DNA from: an uncultured Clostridia bacterium
GTDB lineage: Bacteria > Bacillota > Clostridia > Oscillospirales > Acutalibacteraceae
DNA: 33,459 nucleotides
Reading direction: 5' to 3'
NCBI GenBank assembly: GCA_944376655.1
Contig: CALWDJ010000025.1
Span: forward strand, 1 to 33,459
Position numbers and translations under genes: made by a program. Under the pieces are notes generated by a model, which searched no databases, was not told the origin of the DNA, and worked only from the letters and a program-made list of their open reading frames with translations. Positions 25,708-33,387 of this stretch are shown here, piece by piece. Position 1 is the stretch's first letter, and each line of letters starts with the position of its first letter.

Positions 25708-28700
25708 ATGTCAAAGATAATCAGCAGACAATTTTTAAAAGCAGTTTCACTTTTAATTTCAGCAATGCTTGCATTCTCGGCTTTTGTTTTTGCACCGGTC
25801 ACTTCCTCCGCAGCCACATACAATAATAAAACAGATTTTATGAACGGCAGATACGGTATTTTTCTCCATTATCTCTCAAACGGCAATATGACCGATGAGC
25901 AATGGGAGGAAAAGGTAAAAAGCTTTGATTCGGAAGTTTTTGCATCGGCAGCGGAAACCGCCGGAGCGTCATGGGTCACGGTGACTCTGACTCAGGCTGA
26001 CGGCAGATACTGCATACCGATAGATACGATATTTGCCGAAAGCGATATACCCGGTTTCGGCTCGGGTACCGTAAAGGCAAAGGGTGTTGCCGCGGAAGAC
26101 GACCTTGTGGCGCGTCTTTATACGGCGCTCAGTGCCAAGGGAATAAAGCTCATGCTTTACTGGATACCGAGCGCGCCCTCAGGCAACGCGGAGCTTGCGG
26201 CAGAGATGGGCGCGACCGAAATGGTGTCCGGCAACTGGAGTATAAACGAAACGGTTTATACCAATATGAGCGCTGCTATGCGTACCGTTTCCGAATACTA
26301 CGGCGATAAAATATCCGGCTGGTGGATAGACGGCTGCTATGACTCGGTAGACTTCACCGAGACGGTCGCCGACGGATACAAGGCAGCGCTTACCGCGGGC
26401 AATGCCGATGCTGTTGTGGCTTTCAACAACGGCGCCAAGGCTGATGACTGCCGCTTTGAGTGCGAGGACTACACGGCGGGTGAAATTTGTCACCCTGATA
26501 CGCTCGATATTACGGATATTTACGATTATTCCGCGGATTCGAGATGGTCTCCGCTCGCTTACCAAAAGCATTTCCTTACCTTCCTCGGCGACAACTGGGG
26601 ATTCCCCGGAACGCACTATGACACCGACGCTCTTGTAAAGCACTGCTATGACAATATACTGAGCAAGGGCGCGGCTATATCATTTGATGTTGCCTGCTCG
26701 TCATCGGGAACGATAGACGCGGCGCAGCTGGCACAGCTTGAGGCATTAAAGGAATATTCACAGAATGCGCTCTTTGATATGCCGCTCGGGTTTGAAAGCG
26801 GACTTAATAATATTTTCGGTCTTGAAAAAATAGAGAATAATACCGTATACAAATACGCTACCGAGACAGCCGGAGGGGAAAACGCGCTAAACGGCGATTA
26901 TTCGCTTCTCATTGTCCCCGACGGCGTGCAGCGCACATCTGCGGTATCGTCACGCAATATAAAAGGGATAAGCGGATTTTCATGGGATAAGCTCAAAAAC
27001 GGCACAAGCGAGGTTGACGGAATAATGCTCCGTATGAAAATTACGGGTTCCGACGCTTCAAAGCCTCTCGCTTTCAGCCTTTTCGCGACCCAGAGCGGAA
27101 AATCGTATACATGGCTCGGAAGGAATGCCGTTCTTTACGATACCGACGGCAATCTTCTGACAGCGCCGAGCTCCAGCTTTTCGGTAACGCTTCCGGCCGA
27201 ATTTGACGGATTTATTTTCCTGCCCTTTACGCAGGCTAAAACCGACGGCGCGGGCTGGCCGTCATTCTCAGCCGATACCGATACTTCCACATTTGTGGAT
27301 TTCTCTCAGAATTTTAATTTGAGCATAAATTTCAAATCGGTTTACGACGGCGGTGAAAACGGCTGGATAGGAACTGAAGTGTTGCTTGACGATATAGCCG
27401 TTTATTCGGGCGACCACTATGATATGATCCGTTCGCTCGGATATGATCTGCTCGCCGCCACGCAGCCTGAATATTACAGCTTCCCGCTTGACTTTGAGGG
27501 TCTTGAGCTGCCGGCGGGCTGGAATTCGGCAACGGCTACATATATAAAGGTTACCGACGGAAACAAATCGTGGCCGAGTGAAAATTTCAGCGGTTATATG
27601 TCTCTGGTTTCCGGCAGCGAGGCGTTAAACGGCAAATATTCGCTTAAAATTTCTGTTCCAGAGCTTAATATCAGCTGGACCGATGAACAGAACAATCAGA
27701 CACTCGGAAATATCACCACCGGTTATATGCCGGTTGACGGTATAGAGGAGCTTTCATTTGAAAAACTGGCAGACGCCGCGAAAAACAGTAAAAGCGATTA
27801 TGCGTATATCCGTATCAGAATGAAGCTCCCCGAGTCGGAGGACTCAAGCCCCTTCAACTTCGCGCTGCGTATAAAGCAGGACGGAATAACAGACCAGATT
27901 TATCTTGCTCACGGTGAATTCGCGTATGACCTTAACGGAAACGAGGTCACATCAGTCAGAAGCAATACGGAGCAGAATAATATGAGCCTGCCTTCCGGCT
28001 TTGACGGATATCTGTACATTCCGTTTACAGGAATGACAAATACAGAAAAATATATAGGTTATTCCTCCGCGACTGAAGAAGAGATGCCTGATATGTCCGA
28101 ACCGTTCTCGGTATGGTTTTTCTTCGCAAACGATACATGGTGCGGCGCCGATGCTTATATAGACGACATGAGCATAATAATGAACAACAGTGCGCTGCCC
28201 TTTACCTTTGACAATGAGATTCAGCGTCCTTTTACCTTGCTTACCAACTCCGGAGCGTCAGCGTCAGGACTGTCGTATGTGACAGGCAGCGAGTCGCTCA
28301 ACGGGAACGCTTCGTTTAAAATCGATTTCCCGGATAATTCGCAGAAAATAGAAACAAATCATGCCGCGGTTTCAGGAAACGCCGCTTTCTCATGGGATTC
28401 GCTCAAGGCCGGAACAGAAACCGTGAGCGGAATAATGATGAGAATAAAAATAACCGGAGGAACTGCGGAAGAAAGTCTGCCGCTGAGCCTGATTCTCTAT
28501 CAGAGCGGAAAATCAAAGACATGGCTCGGAAGGTCAGACGCGGTAATTTATGATCTTGACGGCAATAAAACAGAACTTTCGGACAATAAGTTCTGTCTGT
28601 ATCTGCCGGGAAACTTTGATGGCTATCTTTTCCTGCCCTTCAGCTCGGCAAGACTTGATGACGCCACATGGACCGGATACGGACCGGATACGGATATGTC

Positions 28701-29733
28701 CGCTTTTGTCGATATTTCGGCTGATTATGAGCTTTCATTTATGTTCGGAGGAGTATACGACAATCATGTTTCATGGGCGGGAACAGAAGCGGTGATAGAC
28801 GATATAAGCTATTACGGCGGCTCGGCCGACGAGGAGCATTATGCCGCGATACGCGCGCTCGGATATGAAATGCTGCGAGCGGAACAGCCGGAGCGCTACA
28901 CCGTTCCGCTTGATTTTGAGAATTATGAATTGCCGTTCGCCGAATCGGTTTCTTACTATTCCTATAACGGCGGATATCCTACAATTAACGGGTCCAACCG
29001 TTTGGTTGGCACAGGATCCGCTCTTTCAGGCAAGGTTTCGCTTGCTCTTACCGTTCCGGGCGGTGGAGAAGGAAGCTATGTGAGAGCGGAGACCTCATGG
29101 TCGGAATTTGCCGGTATCAGCGGGCTCGATAAGGCAACCCTTATGCTCGCAAACTCGGATTACGCGTCATTAAGGCTTCGTATCAGAATACCCGACGGTT
29201 CTCCTGAGGAAATGTTTACATTTAACATTGCCTTTGTACAGGACACCGCCACGGCAAACAGCGCGGAGACAGTAGGCTATCTTTCGGCAGGCGCCTGCGG
29301 GTACAACGCCGACGGCAGCTATAATTCTTCGGTCACATATTTTGACAGGTATATAAAGGCCCCCGCCGGTTTTGACGGATATATTGAGATACCCCTGCGC
29401 AGTATGTTTGCCGTACTGCCTGACAGATATCTTGATTACGGCGACAGTGAAAATATGCTGCCCGACCTTTCGGAGAATTTCAGTATCCGTCTGAATTTCT
29501 ATGACAATACCGAGGGCAGAACTATTCTTATTGACGATATAAGCGTTAAGAAAGACGGCACATTCGGCGATCTGAACGGCGACGGAGCCGTTAATGCGCA
29601 GGATAGTGCGCTTCTTAAAAAGGCGCTTTTGGGCGCTGCGTCTTATGACGGTTCGATGGACCTTAACGGCGACGGATATGTCGATGTAAAGGACCTGATA
29701 AGGCTTAATAAACTTTTAAGTATGATTTCATAA
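25708..29733 (+). CDS. secreted GH29-like protein with four beta-rich modules and a type I dockerin
   Basis: Secreted modular protein of 1341 residues. A signal peptide (1 to about 35) is followed by a GH29-like barrel (about 38-350) with RYGIFLHYL (His54), TQADG (95-99, replacing HHDG) and GWWIDGCYD (204-212, Asp208 the candidate nucleophile). Four beta-rich modules start near 357, 592, 828 and 1066, each with the P-L-x-F-E/D opening and a (A/S/N)-x-FDG-(F/Y) core, clearly related to those of the gene at 12609. The C-terminus (about 1288-1341) is a dockerin with two calcium loops, DLNGDGAVNAQD and DLNGDGYVDVKD, each followed by an LxxLxKxLL-type helix. AGGAGG at 25695-25700 fixes the ATG. 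The protein should dock onto a cohesin scaffold at or beyond the cell surface; no cohesin is in the window. Confidence 0.85.
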   Translation: MSKIISRQFLKAVSLLISAMLAFSAFVFAPVTSSAATYNNKTDFMNGRYGIFLHYLSNGNMTDEQWEEKVKSFDSEVFASAAETAGASWVTVTLTQADGRYCIPIDTIFAESDIPGFGSGTVKAKGVAAEDDLVARLYTALSAKGIKLMLYWIPSAPSGNAELAAEMGATEMVSGNWSINETVYTNMSAAMRTVSEYYGDKISGWWIDGCYDSVDFTETVADGYKAALTAGNADAVVAFNNGAKADDCRFECEDYTAGEICHPDTLDITDIYDYSADSRWSPLAYQKHFLTFLGDNWGFPGTHYDTDALVKHCYDNILSKGAAISFDVACSSSGTIDAAQLAQLEALKEYSQNALFDMPLGFESGLNNIFGLEKIENNTVYKYATETAGGENALNGDYSLLIVPDGVQRTSAVSSRNIKGISGFSWDKLKNGTSEVDGIMLRMKITGSDASKPLAFSLFATQSGKSYTWLGRNAVLYDTDGNLLTAPSSSFSVTLPAEFDGFIFLPFTQAKTDGAGWPSFSADTDTSTFVDFSQNFNLSINFKSVYDGGENGWIGTEVLLDDIAVYSGDHYDMIRSLGYDLLAATQPEYYSFPLDFEGLELPAGWNSATATYIKVTDGNKSWPSENFSGYMSLVSGSEALNGKYSLKISVPELNISWTDEQNNQTLGNITTGYMPVDGIEELSFEKLADAAKNSKSDYAYIRIRMKLPESEDSSPFNFALRIKQDGITDQIYLAHGEFAYDLNGNEVTSVRSNTEQNNMSLPSGFDGYLYIPFTGMTNTEKYIGYSSATEEEMPDMSEPFSVWFFFANDTWCGADAYIDDMSIIMNNSALPFTFDNEIQRPFTLLTNSGASASGLSYVTGSESLNGNASFKIDFPDNSQKIETNHAAVSGNAAFSWDSLKAGTETVSGIMMRIKITGGTAEESLPLSLILYQSGKSKTWLGRSDAVIYDLDGNKTELSDNKFCLYLPGNFDGYLFLPFSSARLDDATWTGYGPDTDMSAFVDISADYELSFMFGGVYDNHVSWAGTEAVIDDISYYGGSADEEHYAAIRALGYEMLRAEQPERYTVPLDFENYELPFAESVSYYSYNGGYPTINGSNRLVGTGSALSGKVSLALTVPGGGEGSYVRAETSWSEFAGISGLDKATLMLANSDYASLRLRIRIPDGSPEEMFTFNIAFVQDTATANSAETVGYLSAGACGYNADGSYNSSVTYFDRYIKAPAGFDGYIEIPLRSMFAVLPDRYLDYGDSENMLPDLSENFSIRLNFYDNTEGRTILIDDISVKKDGTFGDLNGDGAVNAQDSALLKKALLGAASYDGSMDLNGDGYVDVKDLIRLNKLLSMIS
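26777..29560 (+). repeat. four tandem ~700-bp protein-module repeats
   Basis: Modules start near 26777, 27481, 28191 and 28903 (period about 705-710 bp) and encode the same module as the repeats at 12717-16860. Modules 1 and 3 are the closest pair (QSGKSYTWLGR and QSGKSKTWLGR), as are 2 and 4, again suggesting duplication of a two-module unit. Confidence 0.8.
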
Positions 29734-29739
29734 ATATCT

Positions 29740-29770
29740 GCCTCCGCACGCCAATCTGCCGTGCGGAGGC
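29740..29770 (+). terminator. 11-bp hairpin after the dockerin gene
   Basis: GCCTCCGCACG and CGTGCGGAGGC form a perfect stem with a nine-base loop, seven bases after the stop of the dockerin gene. A T-run does not follow, so it may be a weak terminator or a 3'-end stabiliser, allowing partial readthrough into the esterase genes. Confidence 0.5.
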
Positions 29771-29778
29771 GGTTCATT

Positions 29779-30069
29779 AAAATAAGGGAATATCCATATC
29801 CGGAATATGTGTGTCCGTTTAGAAAATTCGGCGACAGAACATTTAACGCGCTCGGATATTCCGATTCGGCAAAAAACAGTATGCTGCTGATTTTATGAAA
29901 TATGGATACCGAGAATTTTGAGATTGATCTCAGTAAATACGGCTTTAATAAAGCTCTTCCCGTATATCCCATAGATTTCGGCAGCTATACATATCGCTTT
30001 GAAAACGGTATTTTGAGCGTAAACTGCGGCGGCAAAAACCGTGCGAGAATAATACGTTTGGATAAGTGA
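29779..30069 (+). pseudogene. remnant of a glycoside-hydrolase-like C-terminus with an in-frame stop
   Basis: Translated in one frame, the stretch reads as coherent protein: EYPYPEYVCPFRKFG ... SDSAKNSMLLIL, then TGA at 29896-29898, then NMDTENFEIDLSKYGFN ... YPIDFGSYTYRFENGILSV ... RIIRLDK and a stop at 30067. A TGG-to-TGA change would explain the break (LILW-NMD). No start codon or signal precedes it, and the upstream part is bounded by the hairpin, so the 5' portion is lost. The tail looks like the small beta-sandwich that ends many glycosidases; the family cannot be assigned. Its final stop overlaps the ribosome site of the esterase at 30079, so it was probably an operon member. Confidence 0.55.
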
Positions 30070-30078
30070 GGAAATGGT

Positions 30079-30801
30079 ATGAATTATTCTGAAGACATCT
30101 GGAACGGTTTTAAAAGACTGTCGTTTGACGCTGACGAGAGAGAAGCGTTTCTAGTTCTTCCAAAGATAGAAAAAAACGGAAAATGGCTTTTAAAAACCGA
30201 ATATTTCGGAGCTTTTCCGGACTTTGAAATCGAAATGCTTAAAAGAGGTTACAGTCTTGCCTATGTTTCAAACAGCACACGCTGGCACAGAGAGTCTGAT
30301 GATGACGTAAAGGCGGAACTGGCGGTGAGGCTTCAAAAAGAATTCGGCTTATCGGATAAATGTATGCCGGTGGGAATGAGCTGCGGCGGTATGCACGCGG
30401 TATATTTCGCGGCAAAATATCCTGAATATGTTGCCGCGCTGTACCTTGACGCTCCGGTACTCAATCTCCTGAGCTGTCCGTGCGGCGTAGGAGAGGGCAC
30501 CGATGAAATGTACGGGGAATTTCTGCGTGACAGGGGAATAACGGTTTCACAGCTTATAAATTACCGCTCTCATCCGATAGATAAGGTGCCTGCTTTAATC
30601 ATGAACCGCATACCGGTCTTTCTTGTGTGCGGCGACAGCGACGGGGTTGTCCCTTATCCGGAAAACGGGGAGATACTGGCTCAGATGTACGAAAACAGCG
30701 GCGTTCCGTTTGAAAAAGTTGTAAAGCCGGGCTGTGGGCACCATCCTCACGGATTAAGCAACCTGAAACCGCTTATTGATTTCGCTGAAAAATATTATTG
30801 A
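30079..30801 (+). CDS. alpha/beta-hydrolase, probable carbohydrate esterase
   Basis: Cytoplasmic alpha/beta-hydrolase of 240 residues with no signal peptide. The nucleophile elbow is GMSCGG (99-104, Ser101), the acid is likely Asp188 (CGDSDGVVPYPE), and the His is likely His221 (GCGHHPHG). This gives the usual Ser-Asp-His order. The ATG has GAGG at 30068-30071, seven bases before it. It is the first of three esterase-like genes in a row, each starting within 16 bases of the previous stop. Deacetylation of imported oligosaccharides fits the context, but feruloyl or other ester cleavage is equally possible. It resembles small S9/BD-FAE-like hydrolases more than the CE7 family. Confidence 0.75.
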   Translation: MNYSEDIWNGFKRLSFDADEREAFLVLPKIEKNGKWLLKTEYFGAFPDFEIEMLKRGYSLAYVSNSTRWHRESDDDVKAELAVRLQKEFGLSDKCMPVGMSCGGMHAVYFAAKYPEYVAALYLDAPVLNLLSCPCGVGEGTDEMYGEFLRDRGITVSQLINYRSHPIDKVPALIMNRIPVFLVCGDSDGVVPYPENGEILAQMYENSGVPFEKVVKPGCGHHPHGLSNLKPLIDFAEKYY

Positions 30802-30815
30802 AGCAGGGTGAAAAA

Positions 30816-31925
30816 ATGAATTATCCCGATATACTGACGTCTTTGAGCGGCGAAAAAATAAACAGCCGGTTTTTGTGGGAAAATTTCCGAAGAGGTGAGA
30901 TAGCCGGCCTTTTCGGCGATTACGTGTACGGAAAATGTCCTGCCGGAAAGCCTGACGGGATTTCCTTTAAGGTAACAAAAGTCATCGGCGGCTTCCACGG
31001 TCATAAAATCACATACAATGAAATAACCGCCGGCTTTTCTGATTACTCCTTTAAGATAATGGGGTTTGTTCCTGAAAAGAAGCATAAGGTTCCGGCATTT
31101 GTCTATCTGATGATTGAGGCTCAGGAAAAACGTTCGGATCTTCTTGAAGAACCGCAGAGCGATTTTTTACCCGTTCTTGATATAGCGGAGCGGGGATATG
31201 CCGTATTTGTCCTGCCCTCGTCGGGAATTTATCCTGACTGGGAGAATAAGGCGGATTACCGTAAAGGTGTTTTCGGCGTGCTTTCACCTGACAGAGAAAA
31301 ACGCAGAAGCAATGACTGGGCTACAATTTCTGCGTGGGCGTGGGGAATGTCGAGAGTTATTGACTATCTTGAGACACGTGATGATATAGATACTGACAAT
31401 ATCGCCGTAGCAGGACATTCGCGGGGAGGAAAAACCGCTCTCTGGTGTGCTGCTAATGACAGCAGAGCTTCCTTTGCGGTCTCAAACGCCTCGGGCTGTA
31501 TGGGGGCGGCGGTGCTTCGCGGAAAAACCGGCGAGCATATAAAGGATATAAATATAACCGACTGGTTCTGTGAAAACTTCAAGAAATTCAATGATAACGA
31601 GGAAATGCTGCCGGTCGACCAGCATATGCTGCTCTCGCTTATAGCGCCGCGGCTGCTGTACGTCGAAAGCTGCAGCGAGGACGATTGGGCGGATCCGTTA
31701 AACGAGAGGCTTGCCTGTCGCCTTGCGAGTCAGGTTTATTCGGAAATATACGGATTAAAGGGCGCCGTATTGCCTGATGAGCCGGTTGAGGCTGACAAGG
31801 CTTATCACGAGGGAAGTATCGGATATCATATGAAATCCGGAAAGCACAGTATTACTTCCGAAGACTGGAATTACTATATGGATTTCTGGGATAAAAAGCG
31901 AAACGGCGGCAAAAAAGGGGAGTAA
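30816..31925 (+). CDS. CE15-like glucuronoyl esterase-type hydrolase
   Basis: Alpha/beta-hydrolase of 369 residues resembling bacterial CE15 glucuronoyl esterases, which cleave esters of 4-O-methyl-glucuronic acid. The nucleophile elbow is GHSRGGK (200-206, Ser202). The segments SNASGCMGAAVLRG, ITDWFCENF (247-255), LPVDQHMLLSLIAPR (265-279) and SCSEDDWADP (285-294) follow CE15 order closely. The acid may be in the E288/D289 pair, and His344 (GKHSIT) fits the catalytic His. The ATG at 30816 follows AGGGTGA at 30805-30811; an in-frame TTG at 30798 is within the previous gene's stop region and is disfavoured. No signal peptide is seen, which is unusual because CE15 enzymes are normally secreted. 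Confidence 0.78.
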   Translation: MNYPDILTSLSGEKINSRFLWENFRRGEIAGLFGDYVYGKCPAGKPDGISFKVTKVIGGFHGHKITYNEITAGFSDYSFKIMGFVPEKKHKVPAFVYLMIEAQEKRSDLLEEPQSDFLPVLDIAERGYAVFVLPSSGIYPDWENKADYRKGVFGVLSPDREKRRSNDWATISAWAWGMSRVIDYLETRDDIDTDNIAVAGHSRGGKTALWCAANDSRASFAVSNASGCMGAAVLRGKTGEHIKDINITDWFCENFKKFNDNEEMLPVDQHMLLSLIAPRLLYVESCSEDDWADPLNERLACRLASQVYSEIYGLKGAVLPDEPVEADKAYHEGSIGYHMKSGKHSITSEDWNYYMDFWDKKRNGGKKGE

Positions 31926-31930
31926 AAGAA

Positions 31931-33127
31931 ATGAACGGTACAGACAGCATTTCATACGAAAAACAGTTCGGAATATATCCTTCTGCGGAGTTTTGTCCGC
32001 AGTATGACCCTGACGGATATTCCCGGATAAAAGCGTTTGCCTTTGCCGGAGTTCCTTTGAACGGAACCGACACAAAGGTTTTCGCTTTCATCGGTATTCC
32101 GGAAAATTGCCGGTTTCCTGCTCCTGCTGTAATACTGGTTCACGGCGGAGGGTGTCACCCGGATTGCGAATGGATGAATAAATGGATTGACCGCGGATAT
32201 ATAGCCTTGGCAATGGATACCACAGGCTATTTTCCGGCAAAGGAGCATACTGCTTTCAGCGAGGGCAACCGCGGTGAGTGGGCAAGGAAAATACCGCAGG
32301 GCATCGCTTCTGAGGGATTCAGTGTATCACCCGATAACAGCGGAATGAATGATATAAATATTTCCGCTTGTGACAGATGGCTTTATCATGCGGTTTCGCA
32401 GGTTATTCTCGCTCATAATATCCTTTTGGAGGACAGTCGTGTCGATTCGGATAAAATAGGAATTTCTGGCATTTCGTGGGGCGGAGTTATTGTTTCGGCC
32501 GCAATCGGGATAGACAGAAGATTTGCCTTCGCGGTACCTGTTTACGGTTCTGCGTTCCTTGCCGATGGGTTATCACAAATAGACAAACCCTTCAGACTTC
32601 CCGAAAACAGCGATTGGCTTGCCGAAAAAAATTATGACGGACTCGAAATGCCGGTAATGTGGCTTTGCTGGAACGATGACTGCTGCTTTTCCGTCAACTC
32701 AAATGCGCTTTCATACGCGGCGGTGTCGGAGAGCAGCCCCAAGTCTCTCTTGTCAATGAAGCACCTGATGTACCATTCACATACAAACGCATATAATTGC
32801 GAGGAAGGCTATTGGTTCGCGGACCGTATAATCAACGGAAAAGACGTGCCGGCGGTAAGCAGTGTAATATGCAACGGCGAACTAATAATAGATATTTCAC
32901 AGCCGGTAAGCTCAATACGTCTTTTCTACATAACCGGGAAAATGGAATATGTAAAACAAATTAAATACGGTATAGATAACTGCTTTATGAAACAGGAGTG
33001 GCAGATAAACAATATCAAGCCGTCCGAAAGAAAAATAAAAATACCGGAAAACGCAGCAGAATATTATGTCGAGTTCACGCTTGACAGCGGCATAGTAATA
33101 TGTTCCGACTATTTCCAAAATAAATGA
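31931..33127 (+). CDS. alpha/beta-hydrolase, acetyl-xylan-esterase-like
   Basis: Alpha/beta-hydrolase of 398 residues with no signal peptide. An oxyanion motif HGGG (71-74) precedes the nucleophile elbow GISWGG (180-185, Ser182). The acid is probably Asp249 or Asp250 (CWNDDCCF), and the His is His282 or His284 (YHSHTNAY). A small beta-rich C-terminal domain (about 305-395; ISQPVSSIRLFYIT, YYVEFTLDSG) follows the hydrolase core. The ATG lies five bases after the CE15-like gene, with AAGGGGAG at 31914-31921 as ribosome site. A strong terminator follows at 33245, so this is the last gene of the transcript. The family resembles acetyl-xylan esterase or dienelactone-hydrolase-like proteins; the substrate is unproven. 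Confidence 0.75.
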   Translation: MNGTDSISYEKQFGIYPSAEFCPQYDPDGYSRIKAFAFAGVPLNGTDTKVFAFIGIPENCRFPAPAVILVHGGGCHPDCEWMNKWIDRGYIALAMDTTGYFPAKEHTAFSEGNRGEWARKIPQGIASEGFSVSPDNSGMNDINISACDRWLYHAVSQVILAHNILLEDSRVDSDKIGISGISWGGVIVSAAIGIDRRFAFAVPVYGSAFLADGLSQIDKPFRLPENSDWLAEKNYDGLEMPVMWLCWNDDCCFSVNSNALSYAAVSESSPKSLLSMKHLMYHSHTNAYNCEEGYWFADRIINGKDVPAVSSVICNGELIIDISQPVSSIRLFYITGKMEYVKQIKYGIDNCFMKQEWQINNIKPSERKIKIPENAAEYYVEFTLDSGIVICSDYFQNK

Positions 33128-33155
33128 TTTTAAAATATAAAACTGCTGTTCGGTC

Positions 33156-33173
33156 GGATAAAAATATTTATCC
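33156..33173. promoter_or_regulatory. small inverted repeat downstream of the last gene
   Basis: GGATAAA-AATA-TTTATCC, a seven-base stem with a four-base loop. It shares GGATAAAA and TTATCC with the repeat at 24216-24231. It may be a processing stem-loop or a protein site. Confidence 0.3.
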
Positions 33174-33220
33174 CTCGAAGAAATTTAAAAACGGTTTTCA
33201 ATAGCGTATATATAACAGCG

Positions 33221-33241
33221 CCTGAGCATAAAATGCTCAGG
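33221..33241 (+). terminator. accessory hairpin before the main terminator
   Basis: CCTGAGCAT-AAA-ATGCTCAGG, a perfect nine-base stem just four bases before the main terminator stem. Tandem hairpins like this often reinforce 3'-end formation. Confidence 0.55.
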
Positions 33242-33244
33242 TTG

Positions 33245-33275
33245 AGCCGGAGGGTTATCCCTCCGGCTGTTTTTC
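33245..33275 (+). terminator. Rho-independent terminator of the locus
   Basis: AGCCGGAGGG and CCCTCCGGCT form a perfect ten-base stem with loop TTAT, followed by GTTTTTC. It lies about 118 bases after the last stop and marks the end of the gene cluster. Confidence 0.88.
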
Positions 33276-33387
33276 ATGTGATTTTTCGTGTGACATTTGT
33301 GTTAATTCGTGTGATTTTTTTATAGTTTCACAGCATTTTTATAAGATTAAAGTTATGTTATAAAGCACCTAAAAACTGCATAAATCA

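Larger units (their letters stand above)
29734..30078 (+). other. 345-bp stretch without an intact gene
   Basis: It holds a strong hairpin at 29740-29770 and then a nonsense-interrupted coding remnant at 29779-30069. No other reading frame, RNA gene or clear promoter is visible in it. Confidence 0.7.

Noticed and set aside
29896-29898. TGA read as tryptophan (recoding)
   Set aside because: TGA serves as a normal stop for several intact genes here, for example at 5191, 17784 and 19097, so a nonsense mutation is the simpler reading.
33277-33321. Direct repeat TGTGATTTTT as a possible operator or promoter
   Set aside because: Only two imperfect AT-rich copies occur, after a terminator, with no convincing -35/-10 pair, so no call is supported.
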